Source: an uncultured Dechloromonas sp. (GTDB taxonomy: Bacteria > Pseudomonadota > Gammaproteobacteria > Burkholderiales > Rhodocyclaceae). From it: a DNA stretch of 64,000 bases. The notes beneath the pieces were generated by a model that made no database searches, was not told where the DNA came from, and saw only the letters and a program-made list of their open reading frames with translations. Location of the stretch: the NCBI RefSeq assembly GCF_945957265.1, contig NZ_CAMFKO010000010.1:44885-108884 (forward strand), read 5' to 3'. The translations under genes and the position numbers were made by a program. Positions 7,475 through 15,600 of this stretch are shown here, piece after piece. Position 1 is the first letter of the stretch, and every line of letters begins with the position of its first letter.

Positions 7475-7580
7475 ATTTAACACTCCGCTCAAAAACGCTT
7501 CTTTCGATCGCTCGGACGCACCGCAAGCGGAGCGCCTGGAAGCTGCGCCTGCAGACTTCTTCCACCGCCAACTTACGCTT
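7475..7580 (+). repeat. Degenerate attC-like site 6 (right end of array)
   Basis: The left half aligns with attC 4 (AACACTCC, then GCTCGGACGCACCGCAAGCGG against GCTTGGACGTGCCGCAAGCGG). The right side has no clear GTTRRRY core, only CAACTTACGC. It looks like a decayed or truncated last attC. Confidence 0.5.
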
Positions 7581-7586
7581 TCCGCC

Positions 7587-8033
7587 ATGAACAAAAAATC
7601 CCTCGCCATTGCCTTGTTTTCCCTCTTCGCCGCCCTGCCCGCCCTCGCCGGCCCGGATGCCGTCGCGCTGACCAGTTGCCTGAGCGACAGCACCAGCGGC
7701 AAGGATCGCAAGGATCTCGCCAAGTGGGTCTTCGCGGCTATGTCGACGCACCCGGAGATTCGCGAGTTTGCGGTGGTGACGGACAAGGTGCGCGACCAGA
7801 CATCGAATACCGTGGGGGTGCTGGTTACCCGCCTGCTGAGCGAGGATTGCGCCAAGCAGACGCAGGCCGCGATCCGCAATGAAGGGCAGGTTGCCATGCA
7901 GACGGCGTTCCGGGCGCTGGGCGGGCTGGCGATGCAGGAGCTGATGTCCAACCCCGAGGTGACGGCCTCGTTCAGCATTTTCGAGAAGTACCTGGATCGC
8001 CGGAAGATCGAGGCGGCCGTGCCGGCCAGGTGA
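7587..8033 (+). CDS. Small periplasmic protein of unknown function
   Basis: The product is 148 residues from the ATG at 7587, where a signal peptide begins (MNKKSLAIALFSLFAALPALAG). The track's longer start at 7470 would read through the attC remnant. The mature protein has CLSDSTSGKDRKDLAKWVFAAMSTHPEIREF and one later cysteine (EDCAKQ). Base composition returns to host-like GC-rich codons, so it is probably chromosomal and not a cassette. The region 8034-8180 downstream shows no gene. Function unknown. Confidence 0.75.
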   Translation: MNKKSLAIALFSLFAALPALAGPDAVALTSCLSDSTSGKDRKDLAKWVFAAMSTHPEIREFAVVTDKVRDQTSNTVGVLVTRLLSEDCAKQTQAAIRNEGQVAMQTAFRALGGLAMQELMSNPEVTASFSIFEKYLDRRKIEAAVPAR

Positions 8034-8180
8034 GGTGCTTGTTGCGAGCGGTGTAGCGCAGGTTTTTTTTCTGATGTCGTAGCTGGACGATCTGCCGGCC
8101 GGCTGAGCTGCACAGGAAAGCCTTTTGGAGAGCAGGAATGGCTGAATATGCGTTTGTGATAATCTCCGCTTCTTTCATCC

Positions 8181-9116
8181 ATGCCATTGGTGTTTCTTGT
8201 GAAACGAGTCATTTGCTGTCTATTGCTTTGCTTGGGGCTGATTGCCCCGGCGGGTTTTGCCATTGCCGATCAGGCTGCTGACAAAGCGGCGCAGGAGGCG
8301 CAGATAAACGCGCTGATCAAGGAATCCGAAAACCGCTTTGTGTACGGGCCGGCCAGCATCGATCTGGGGCTTCAGGGCACGATGCGCCTGCAACGTGGCC
8401 AGGCCTTCATGCCGCCAGATATCGCCTTGAAGATATTCGCCGTGTCCGGCGTCAAGTCGGCACCGGATCTTGTCGGAATCGTCATTCCCGGCTTGCCGGG
8501 CGATGAAATGCCGACCGACAACTGGGGGATGGTGGCGGTATTCTTCCGGCCGATCGGCTTCGTCCGCGATGACGATGCCAACAACTGGGAGCACGGGAAG
8601 TTGCTGGATGCTCAGCGTAAGGGCATCGAGGAACGCAACGCGGTAGCGCGCGAAAAAGGCTTGCCGGAAAAGGAACTGAACGGCTGGGTGGAGGCACCGC
8701 GCTACGATTATGCCGGCCACCGTTTGCTGTGGGCGACGTCGAGTCAGGAAAGGGGCAAGCCGGAAACGGCGTTCGCCTTGTATGGAGCCGCCGCGCTCGG
8801 TCGCGAGGGGGTGATGATCTTCGCCTTTGGCACCGAGGCGGCAAAGCTGAATGAACGCAAGGGGTTGGCCAACGAGTTGCTGACGGGCATCCAGTTCAAG
8901 GAAGGCAAGCGCTATCAGGATTACGCGGAGGGCACCGACAAGGTTGCCGAAATTGGCCTGGCCGCTCTGGTCGGCGGCGTCGCCGCGAAAAAGCTTGGCT
9001 TGTTCGCTATGCTCGCTGTTTTTCTGGTCAAGTGGGGGAAAGTCATTGCTGTCGCCGTGGGCGGGCTGGCCTTCTTCAAACTGAGGAAAAAGAAAGCCGA
9101 TTCGGCGAGTAACTGA
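8181..9116 (+). CDS. DUF2167 family membrane protein
   Basis: The product is 311 residues with a signal sequence (VICCLLLCLGLIAPAGFA). A periplasmic-looking domain contains LGLQGTMRLQRGQAFMP, PTDNWGMVAVFFRPIGFVRDDDANNW and APRYDYAGHRLLWATS. A C-terminal transmembrane region follows (GLFAMLAVFLVKWGKVIAVAVGGLAFF), then a basic tail. The pattern fits DUF2167. No biochemical function is established to my knowledge. Its TGA shares one base with the ATG of the site-2 protease gene, so the two are translationally coupled and probably act together. Confidence 0.85.
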   Translation: MPLVFLVKRVICCLLLCLGLIAPAGFAIADQAADKAAQEAQINALIKESENRFVYGPASIDLGLQGTMRLQRGQAFMPPDIALKIFAVSGVKSAPDLVGIVIPGLPGDEMPTDNWGMVAVFFRPIGFVRDDDANNWEHGKLLDAQRKGIEERNAVAREKGLPEKELNGWVEAPRYDYAGHRLLWATSSQERGKPETAFALYGAAALGREGVMIFAFGTEAAKLNERKGLANELLTGIQFKEGKRYQDYAEGTDKVAEIGLAALVGGVAAKKLGLFAMLAVFLVKWGKVIAVAVGGLAFFKLRKKKADSASN

Positions 9117-9823
9117 TGAAATCCCTGATGCTCCTGCTGACGCTGCTCAAGTCGGGCAAGCTGCTGACGACGGCAGGCTCGATGTTCGTGTCGCTGGGGG
9201 TCTATGCGCTAGCCTATGGTTGGAAATTTGCGGCCGGCTTCATCGCCCTGCTTTTCGCACATGAAATGGGCCATTTCGTGGCCGCCCGCCAGCGCGGAAT
9301 GAAGGTCGGAGCACCGACCTTCATTCCCTTCGTCGGAGCCTGGATCGAAATGAAGGAGATGCCGCATGACGCGGAAGTCGAAGCCTATGTCGGCTTCGGC
9401 GGCCCCCTTGTTGGTACGCTGGCTGCCCTGTTCTGCTATTTTCTGGGACGCCATGCCGATAGCACCTTGCTGCTGGCCATTGCCTATGTTGGATTTTTTC
9501 TGAACCTGTTCAACCTGATCCCGATATCGCCGCTGGATGGCGGACGAATAACGGCCGTGCTTTCACCGCGCATCTGGCTGGCCGGGATTCCCGTGCTGCT
9601 CGCCTGGTTCTACTGGCGCCCGAGTCCGATGCTGATCCTGGTGGCCATCGTGGCTCTGCCGCAGGTGGTCAAAGCTTTGCGCTACAGCGCAGCTTCGGAC
9701 GAGGCGGCGTACTACGCGGTGGGTGCCGAGCACAAGCTGGTCTACACCGTCTACTACCTTGGGTTGACCGGCTTTGTGGCAATGATGACGTTTGAACTGC
9801 ACCAGCTTCTCGGGCGTGCCTGA
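9116..9823 (+). CDS. Site-2-protease-type M50 membrane metalloprotease
   Basis: The product is a 235-residue multi-pass protein. The zinc-binding HExxH motif is HEMGH in FAHEMGHFVAARQRG, and the second metal-ligand motif is NLFNLIPISPLDGG. Both are intact, so it is predicted to cleave substrates within the membrane. It lacks the PDZ domain of RseP and is short, like the M50B/FtsH-neighbour type seen as DUF2167 partners. It is coupled to the upstream DUF2167 gene by a one-base TGATG overlap and ends 33 bases from the convergent DUF1615 gene. The substrate is unknown. Confidence 0.88.
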   Translation: MKSLMLLLTLLKSGKLLTTAGSMFVSLGVYALAYGWKFAAGFIALLFAHEMGHFVAARQRGMKVGAPTFIPFVGAWIEMKEMPHDAEVEAYVGFGGPLVGTLAALFCYFLGRHADSTLLLAIAYVGFFLNLFNLIPISPLDGGRITAVLSPRIWLAGIPVLLAWFYWRPSPMLILVAIVALPQVVKALRYSAASDEAAYYAVGAEHKLVYTVYYLGLTGFVAMMTFELHQLLGRA

Positions 9824-9856
9824 GCGTGCAGTAAGGTGCCGGGTGGATTTGGCTGG

Positions 9857-11047
9857 CTACCCGGGCTGGCCGGCACCGCGCGTCAGGCAGGTCTTGTAGC
9901 GGCCTTCGACCCGTTTGGCGAACCATTCGGTCGTCAGCTTGCGGGTGATCTTCGGGCTTTTCAGGTCGATCTGCGGCATGGCCTGGCGGGGCATGGGCTT
10001 GCCCTGCTTGTCGGCGAGTTCGAAGACGCGTGTGAACAGCGGGCTGCGGCTGAAGGCGGCGGTCTTTTCCATGAGCAGGTCGCGGCGGATTTGCGGGCGG
10101 CTCATGTCCAGCTTGTAGGCGATGCTCAGCGCGGCGTCCTCGACGCTGCTGGCGACATTGGCCGGCAGGCCGTTCTCGTAGCGCAGCAGGTCGCCGTCCG
10201 GGGCCAGCGGCTTGCCGCTGATGCGGGCGAGCGCCAGCTGGAAGGCGGCGTTGCGGCTGCTGTAGCGGCCGGCATTGAAGTCGGCGAAGCGATACACCAC
10301 CTGGTCGTAGGGCACTTCGTAGTCGAGCAGGATGGCGCTGCCGAAATAGACGCCGCCGCGCCGGGTGAATACTTCGTCGCGCAGCTTTTTGGCCATCGGG
10401 TACGGGTAGCTGCGTTCCTTGACGTGCTGGCTGGCGAATTCGATGCTGACCTGCATCGGGCCGCCGGTGCGTACCGGGTTGTAGTCGGCGAAGAGCTGCC
10501 GGCCGAAGGGCAGTTCGCCGATCATGTCCTCGAACAGGGCGTTGAGCTGCTTTTCGGTTTTCAGGGCGTCGATGCGCTCGTTGTAGCTCTTGCCGTCCGG
10601 CGAGCTTTTGCTCAGCGCGGCGGTGACCAGCAGCGAAGGCACGCCGTAGCGCCCGGCCCGGGTTTCCAGCTCCTTGCGCACGATGCCGGGCAAGCCGGGG
10701 ACGACCGGGTCGGCCTGGAAGGTGGATTCCTGCTCGATGACGGCCATGGCGGCGCAATAGGTCTGCGCGGCGTGTGGCACTTCCAGGGTCTTGAAGGCGG
10801 TGTGCAGGTCTTCGGCCCAGCCGGCCCTGTCCTTTACGTAGCCGGGCAGCAACTGGGCGATGCGCTTGCGGACTTCGGCGTCGCCGAGCGAGGTCGGCCA
10901 GGCGGTGGCGGTCTTGCCGTCGGCGCGGCGGGCCATGTCGGGCGGCAGCGCCGGGCCTTCGCCCTCGCCTTCGTCGAAGGTCGAGCAGCCGGCCAGGGCG
11001 GCGAGCAGCGCGACGAGCGGGAGGGCGAGGCGGCAGGCGGGAAGCAT
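9857..11047 (-). CDS. DUF1615 domain lipoprotein
   Basis: The product is 396 residues with a lipoprotein signal peptide (lipobox LAALAGC). Family-like features include CAAMAVIEQESTFQADPVVPGLP, GPMQVSIEFASQHVKERSYPYP, FTRRGGVYFGSAILLDY and RFADFNAGRYSSRNAAFQLALA. The EQES...GPMQV layout recalls a lysozyme-like fold, so peptidoglycan contact is conceivable but is inference. It is the last gene of the minus-strand polyene operon, 9 bases after the methyltransferase. DUF1615 is not a core member of described polyene clusters, so it may be a hitchhiker. Confidence 0.85.
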   Translation of the reverse strand: MLPACRLALPLVALLAALAGCSTFDEGEGEGPALPPDMARRADGKTATAWPTSLGDAEVRKRIAQLLPGYVKDRAGWAEDLHTAFKTLEVPHAAQTYCAAMAVIEQESTFQADPVVPGLPGIVRKELETRAGRYGVPSLLVTAALSKSSPDGKSYNERIDALKTEKQLNALFEDMIGELPFGRQLFADYNPVRTGGPMQVSIEFASQHVKERSYPYPMAKKLRDEVFTRRGGVYFGSAILLDYEVPYDQVVYRFADFNAGRYSSRNAAFQLALARISGKPLAPDGDLLRYENGLPANVASSVEDAALSIAYKLDMSRPQIRRDLLMEKTAAFSRSPLFTRVFELADKQGKPMPRQAMPQIDLKSPKITRKLTTEWFAKRVEGRYKTCLTRGAGQPG

Positions 11048-11056
11048 GGGGTGATG

Positions 11057-11779
11057 TCAGCCCGGAACGCGACAGACGAGCATGACGTTGGCGAAAGGTT
11101 TGCCTTCGTTCATCGGGTCGGTTTCGACGCTGAAGCCGAGGCTTTGCAGGAGCGCCACCCATTCGGCCAGCGGCCGGCAGTAGAGGCGCGGCAGGCGGTG
11201 GCCGCGCACGAAGGTGACGGCATGGTCGACCCAGTTGCAGATGTGGTACGGCAGGCCGGCCGAGGCGTCGCCGACGCGGGTGAGGAACAGGCCGCCGGGC
11301 GGCAGCGCGGCGCGGATGCGCTTCAGAACGTCCTTCTGGTGGGCGTGGTCGAAGTAATGCAGGGCGTCGAGGATGGTGATCACGTCGGCCTTGCCGAAAT
11401 CGGCCCGGGTCATGTCGCCCTGCTCGATGCGGACGACCGGATGATCGGCGCCGAAGGCGCGGGCGGCGCGGTCGACGTCCTTCTGCATCAGTTCGATGCC
11501 GCGCAGCTGCAGCGCCTTGGGCGCGGCCGGCCAGTCCTTCGGCCAGTGGCCGGCGGCGTGGAGCTTCTGGGCGGCGAGCAGCCAGGCGAACAGGCTGCCC
11601 TGCCCGCAGCCGAGGTCGAGGTAGCGGCCTTCGGCGGGGAACAGGCCGCGCTTGAGGATTTCGCGGAAGATGCTGTCGGAGGAGAGCTTGCCGCGCGCGT
11701 AGCGGTAGGCGAAATGGCCGCCGCCGATGAAGGGGCGGCTGGCGTCGTCGAGCAGGGTTCTCAGGAAACGCTTGGTCAT
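11057..11779 (-). CDS. Class I SAM-dependent methyltransferase, polyene cluster
   Basis: The product is 240 residues from the ATG at 11779; the longer track ORF is a run-on. The SAM-binding glycine motif is YLDLGCGQGSLFAWLL (motif I), followed by an acidic IEQGDMTRADF and DVITILDALHYFD, typical of Rossmann methyltransferases. Its start overlaps the deacetylase stop (ATGA). In aryl-polyene pathways a methyltransferase modifies the aromatic head group; this is a plausible role here, inferred from context. It is soluble and cytoplasmic. Confidence 0.87.
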   Translation of the reverse strand: MTKRFLRTLLDDASRPFIGGGHFAYRYARGKLSSDSIFREILKRGLFPAEGRYLDLGCGQGSLFAWLLAAQKLHAAGHWPKDWPAAPKALQLRGIELMQKDVDRAARAFGADHPVVRIEQGDMTRADFGKADVITILDALHYFDHAHQKDVLKRIRAALPPGGLFLTRVGDASAGLPYHICNWVDHAVTFVRGHRLPRLYCRPLAEWVALLQSLGFSVETDPMNEGKPFANVMLVCRVPG

Positions 11780-12576
11780 GTGGTGGCGTCGTTCAGCGTG
11801 ACGGGGTTGAGTTGTTGGTCGCGCAGCGCGGCGAGCAGGCGCGGCAGGACGGCGAGGATGACGGGCTGGCCTTGCGGCGTGCGGGCGGCGTGGCCATCGT
11901 GCAGGAGCAGGATGTCGCCGGGAGCCAGGTCGCGGGCCAGGCGGGCGAAGACGGTATCCGGGTCGCCGCAGCGGGTGTCGTAGGGGCGGCGGGTCCAGGC
12001 GGCGAGCTTGATGTCGAGGCGGTGCAGCACCGGATCGAGGAAGGGGTTGCGCAGCCCGGCGGTGGCGCGGAAGTAGCGCGGCGTGCGGCCGGTGATCTCG
12101 GCCAGCGTGGCCTGCCCGGCGGCGATGTCGGCCATCATCCGGCCGGGGCCGAAGAAGGCGAAGACCTTGGAATGGCTGTCGCCGTGGTTTTCGACCTGGT
12201 GCCCGCGGGCGACGATTTCCCGGCACAGCGCCGGGTTCTCGCGGGCCCGCCAGCCGATGCAGAAGAAGGTGGCCTTGGCGCCGGCGGCATCGAGCAGGTC
12301 GAGCACCTGCGGCGTCACTTCCGGGTCGGGGCCGTCGTCGATGGTGATCGCCACCTCGCGATGGGCGATGGCGGCGGGCGGCAGGCGGGTGAGATTGGGG
12401 CCGAGCAGGGTCGAGCGCGGCAGCAGGCCGGCGGTGGTGATCACCGCATGATTGACGACCAGCGCACCCAGCGCCCACGGCCAGAGGGCCGGCGCCAGCA
12501 GGCAGCCGACGGCGGCGCCGGCATGGATGGCCAGCGTGGCGTGGATGGCGGGGGTGGGCTTCCAGGGTGTCGGCAT
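11776..12576 (-). CDS. Polysaccharide deacetylase (NodB-homology) family protein
   Basis: The product is 266 residues from the ATG at 12576. Hydrophobic N-terminal segments (ATLAIHAGAAVGCLLAPALWPWALGALVVNHAVI) anchor it in the membrane. The NodB-type motifs are VAITIDDGPDPEVT (catalytic and metal Asp) and ENHGDSHS (metal His). The family removes acyl groups from sugars, for example N-acetyl groups. It sits between the alpha/beta hydrolase and the methyltransferase with 2-base and overlapping spacing, so it is part of the operon. The substrate, perhaps a sugar or lipid anchor of the polyene, is inferred. Confidence 0.88.
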   Translation of the reverse strand: MPTPWKPTPAIHATLAIHAGAAVGCLLAPALWPWALGALVVNHAVITTAGLLPRSTLLGPNLTRLPPAAIAHREVAITIDDGPDPEVTPQVLDLLDAAGAKATFFCIGWRARENPALCREIVARGHQVENHGDSHSKVFAFFGPGRMMADIAAGQATLAEITGRTPRYFRATAGLRNPFLDPVLHRLDIKLAAWTRRPYDTRCGDPDTVFARLARDLAPGDILLLHDGHAARTPQGQPVILAVLPRLLAALRDQQLNPVTLNDATT

Positions 12577-12578
12577 GG

Positions 12579-13217
12579 TCAGGTGGGGATGAGGCCGCGG
12601 TCGAGAAAATGTTCCCACAAATCGCACCAGGCCGGCCAGTCGTGGCCGCCGGGAACGGCACGCCGGGCGGCGGGCGGGAAGCGTTCGGCGATGGCCCGCA
12701 TGCCCGGCGCGAAGCGGTCTTCGCTGCCGTAGCCGACAAAGGCGGGCAATGCCGGCGGCGCCTTGAGCCAGCGATAGACGCGGAATTCGGGGTCGGCCAG
12801 TTGCTCGGCGCTGGGGTGCCAGGCATCGAGACCGCCGCTGCGGGCGATGGCGTTGGTGGTCAGCCGGCTGCCCGGATAGGGCGCGATCAGGCACAGGCCG
12901 TCGATGGCCTCGGGGTGGTCGGTGGTCAGGCCCAGCGCCAGCAGGCCGCCGAGCGAGATGCCGCCAAGCCAGACCTGCCGGTGGGTCTGCCGCGCCGGGC
13001 GGAGAACCTGGTCGAGCACGGCCGGTAGGGCGTCGCCGGCGGAGACGGCATCAAGGCCGAGATCGACGGCGGCCAGGTCGAGCCGCAGGCCGCGCCGTTC
13101 GACGGCCGGGAAGAACTGCGCGGCGTAGTCGTCGGCCGTCATGTAGGCGCCGGGCAGCAGGACGAGCAGCGTATCGGCGCCGCATGGGCGGCCGACGGTG
13201 CGCAACGGCCCGCTCAT
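12579..13217 (-). CDS. Alpha/beta-hydrolase, polyene cluster
   Basis: The product is 212 residues from the ATG at 13217 (MSGPLRTVGRPCG). The longer track start at 13271 would overlap the MMPL gene and the parS-like site. The nucleophile elbow is GISLGG, with an oxyanion region LLVLLPGAY and a late GGHDWPAW histidine, so a Ser-His-Asp esterase or thioesterase is likely. It lies 28 bases after the MMPL exporter and 2 bases before the deacetylase. A role as thioesterase or deacylase for polyene release is plausible but unproved. Confidence 0.82.
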   Translation of the reverse strand: MSGPLRTVGRPCGADTLLVLLPGAYMTADDYAAQFFPAVERRGLRLDLAAVDLGLDAVSAGDALPAVLDQVLRPARQTHRQVWLGGISLGGLLALGLTTDHPEAIDGLCLIAPYPGSRLTTNAIARSGGLDAWHPSAEQLADPEFRVYRWLKAPPALPAFVGYGSEDRFAPGMRAIAERFPPAARRAVPGGHDWPAWCDLWEHFLDRGLIPT

Positions 13218-13223
13218 GCCATG

Positions 13224-13237
13224 GTTCCACGTGAAAC
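13224..13237. promoter_or_regulatory. parS-like ParB-binding site
   Basis: GTTCCACGTGAAAC matches the 14-base core of chromosomal parS sites (consensus TGTTYCACGTGRAACA); only the outermost T and A differ. It lies in the 28-base gap between the MMPL and hydrolase genes. If real it would be a ParB loading site and would suggest nearness to the replication origin, though a chance match is possible. Confidence 0.5.
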
Positions 13238-13245
13238 GGCGGCGC

Positions 13246-15600
13246 TCATGCCCCGCCCTTTCGGCCGACAAAGCAGGCCGAGAGCAGCAGCGCGAGGATC
13301 GCGCCCGGGCCGACGGTGACGCCGACGGCGTGCAGCACCGGCACCTTGGACAGGGCGAGCGTGCCGAAGCCGATGGCGGTGGTCAGGTTGGCGACGGCCA
13401 TCGACACCAGCGTCGCATCGTCGAAATCCTCGAAGCCCCGGGCGGCCTGGCTGGCATCGTCGAAGAACAGCGCGTAGTTGGAGCCGACGGCGACGATCAG
13501 CAGCATGCCGATCAGGTGCAGCAGATGCAGTTGCTGGCCCGCCAGGTGCAGGCCGGCGATGACCAGCACGACCGACAGCAGCAGCGGCAGCAGCAGCCGG
13601 CCCAGGCGCCGCGGCGAACGCAGCGTGACGGCGAGCAGACCGACGATGGCGACGAAGCCGGCCAGCGAGAGCAGCGTGGCTTCGTGAAGGTAGTCGTTGT
13701 ACAGGGTGTCGAACTCGTTCTTCATGTCGACGAACAGGGCGCCGGACCCGGCCAGCGCGGTGCGCACCGGTTCGATGGCGATATCGACGCCGGCATCGCT
13801 TTCCGTTTTGCCGACCGGCGGGCGCAGCGGCAGCAGCACGCTCCAGCCGGCCGGGCGCTGGACCAGCAGCGAATCGACGACCAGCGCCAGGGCGGTGCCG
13901 TTCAGCGAGTCGCGGTTGAGCTGGCCCTGGCGACGCGTGGCTTCGACATCGTCGACGAAGCCGCCGAGCTTGCTGGAGGCCAGCGACGAGTCGGCCAGCG
14001 CCGTGTGCAGCCGTGCCTGCAGCTCGGCCGCGGGCGGCAGGCTGGCCCGGCGGCTGGCCTGCATCGCGGCGCTGGGCAGGAAGCGGGCCGGGCTGTCGTA
14101 GCCGCCGATGACGCCATCGGCGATCAGCCGGTCGAGCTTCTGCCCTGCCCGCTCGGCGGCCTGCAGCGCCGATTCGCGGTCGGGCGCGGTGATCACCGCC
14201 ATGTAGCGGGCATCGGGCGCCGAGATGTCGGCCCGCAAGGCCTGGTCGGCCGCGCCGTCGGCCGCGCTGACCGTGCTCAGCGCCGAGAGGTTGGGGTGCC
14301 ACAGGTGGTCGCGATTGACGGTGAGCACGGCGGCGGCAGCCAGCGCCAGCAGCAGGATGGGCCAGCGCAGGCCCTGCAGCACGGCGATGCCGCGCTTGAG
14401 GCGGGGGCCGATGTGGCTCAGGTCGCGCATGTCGAGGTTGGCGCCGGCCAGCGGCGGCAGGATGAAGCGGGTGACCAGCGCGGCGACGACGACGCCACTC
14501 AGCGAGTAGAGGCCGAGCTGGGCGAGCCCGGGGAAGCCGGAGAACAGCAGCGCGCCGAAACCGCAGGCCGAGGTCAGCACGCCGAGGCGGATGGTCGGCC
14601 AGAAACGGGCGCGCCAGTGATCGACCCCGAGCCGGCCGGACTGCACGAAGTAATAGATCGAGTAATCGACGGCTTCGCCGATCAGCGCCGAACCGAAGCC
14701 GACGGTGATGCCGAAGACCGTGCCGTAGGCCAGGCTGACCGCCACCACGCCGGCTAGCGCGCCGCTGACGACCGGCAGCAGGCCGAGGGTCATCAGGCGC
14801 AGCGAGCGGTAGACGAAGAACAGCACGGCGACGATGGCGACGGTGCTGAGCGTGGACAGCTGGCTGACTTCGCTCTTGATCGTCGCCCGCGACTTGACCG
14901 CGAACAGGCCGGGGCCGGAGAGTTGCAGACTGAGTTTGCCGCCCGGCGCGGCCTCTGCGAACTGGCCGTGGACCAGGCCGATGGCGCGCTCCTGGCCGTC
15001 GGTGTCGGAGCCGAGGGCGGCGGTCTGGATGAGCAGCATGGCGCGCTCGCCGTCGCGCGAGGCCCACACGCCGTCGCGGGCATTGGGCTGGGCGCCGGCG
15101 TTGAGGCCGCCGATCAGCTCGACCAGTTCGCCGGTCGGGTCGCGCGGCAGCAGCGGCTTGAGCATCATGCCGGCCGGCGAGGCGAGCAGGTCGATGCTGT
15201 CGGCGACGGCCTGGCGCAAGCCGTCGACCGTGAAGCGTTCGGGGGTGACGGCCGGGCTGAGCAGGTAACGGTGGGCGAACAGGAAGTCGCGCTCGGCGTT
15301 CATGCTGCCGGTTTCGCCGTTCTGGATCGAAACGAATTCCGGCAGCTTTTCCAAGCGGGCGCGCAGCTCGCGGGAGGCCGCCGCCCGGCCGGCGGCATCG
15401 CCGCCGGCGATGGCGACCATGAGCAGGCGCGAGACGACGCCTTCCTTCAGCTGGTCGACCAGCACCTGCTGCTCGGCGCTCGGTTTGGCCGGCAGGAAGA
15501 AGGACATGTCGGCCGAGAAACGGCTGTTCCAGACAATGACGGCCCCGGCCAGCATGGCCAGCAACCACAGGGCGAGCGCGCGACCGGCCGGGCGGGTCAT
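13246..15600 (-). CDS. MMPL/RND-family lipid exporter, polyene cluster
   Basis: The product is 784 residues with two repeats of one membrane helix, a large periplasmic loop and about five helices. The N-terminus is ALALWLLAMLAGAVIVW; membrane clusters occur at LSTVAIVAVLFFVYRSLRLMTLGLLP and at SLAGFVAIVGLLAVTLRSPRRLG. FGSALIGEAVDYSIYYFV corresponds to the GxxxDY-type proton-relay region of MMPL proteins. It is the expected exporter of polyene lipids across the inner membrane. It overlaps the LolA-like gene by 4 bases, so carrier and exporter are coupled. Confidence 0.9.
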   Translation of the reverse strand: MTRPAGRALALWLLAMLAGAVIVWNSRFSADMSFFLPAKPSAEQQVLVDQLKEGVVSRLLMVAIAGGDAAGRAAASRELRARLEKLPEFVSIQNGETGSMNAERDFLFAHRYLLSPAVTPERFTVDGLRQAVADSIDLLASPAGMMLKPLLPRDPTGELVELIGGLNAGAQPNARDGVWASRDGERAMLLIQTAALGSDTDGQERAIGLVHGQFAEAAPGGKLSLQLSGPGLFAVKSRATIKSEVSQLSTLSTVAIVAVLFFVYRSLRLMTLGLLPVVSGALAGVVAVSLAYGTVFGITVGFGSALIGEAVDYSIYYFVQSGRLGVDHWRARFWPTIRLGVLTSACGFGALLFSGFPGLAQLGLYSLSGVVVAALVTRFILPPLAGANLDMRDLSHIGPRLKRGIAVLQGLRWPILLLALAAAAVLTVNRDHLWHPNLSALSTVSAADGAADQALRADISAPDARYMAVITAPDRESALQAAERAGQKLDRLIADGVIGGYDSPARFLPSAAMQASRRASLPPAAELQARLHTALADSSLASSKLGGFVDDVEATRRQGQLNRDSLNGTALALVVDSLLVQRPAGWSVLLPLRPPVGKTESDAGVDIAIEPVRTALAGSGALFVDMKNEFDTLYNDYLHEATLLSLAGFVAIVGLLAVTLRSPRRLGRLLLPLLLSVVLVIAGLHLAGQQLHLLHLIGMLLIVAVGSNYALFFDDASQAARGFEDFDDATLVSMAVANLTTAIGFGTLALSKVPVLHAVGVTVGPGAILALLLSACFVGRKGGA

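Larger units (their letters stand above)
3656..7580 (+). mobile_element. Integron gene-cassette array without visible integrase (CALIN-like)
   Basis: Six consecutive single-gene cassettes lie in the same orientation, separated by attC-like sites, and a seventh attC-like site precedes them. The core that opens each cassette pairs with the core that closes the same cassette: GTTGGGC/GCCCAAC, GTTAGGC/GCCTAAC, GTTAGCC/GGCTAAC and GTTAGGG/CCCTAAC are exact; GTTAACA/CGTTAAC matches 6 of 7; GTTGAAC/ATTTAAC matches 5 of 7. The cassette genes are visibly more AT-rich than the flanks and none has a clear host homologue in the window. No tyrosine recombinase or attI was found from 1893 to 9823. Expression would need an external promoter or cassette-borne ones. 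Confidence 0.85.

Noticed and set aside
9836-11983. 715-codon plus-strand ORF
   Set aside because: Antisense to the DUF1615 and methyltransferase genes, with low-complexity composition and no domain.
13214-15568. 784-codon minus-strand ORF overlapping the MMPL gene
   Set aside because: Arginine-rich shadow one frame away from the true MMPL reading frame (13246-15600).
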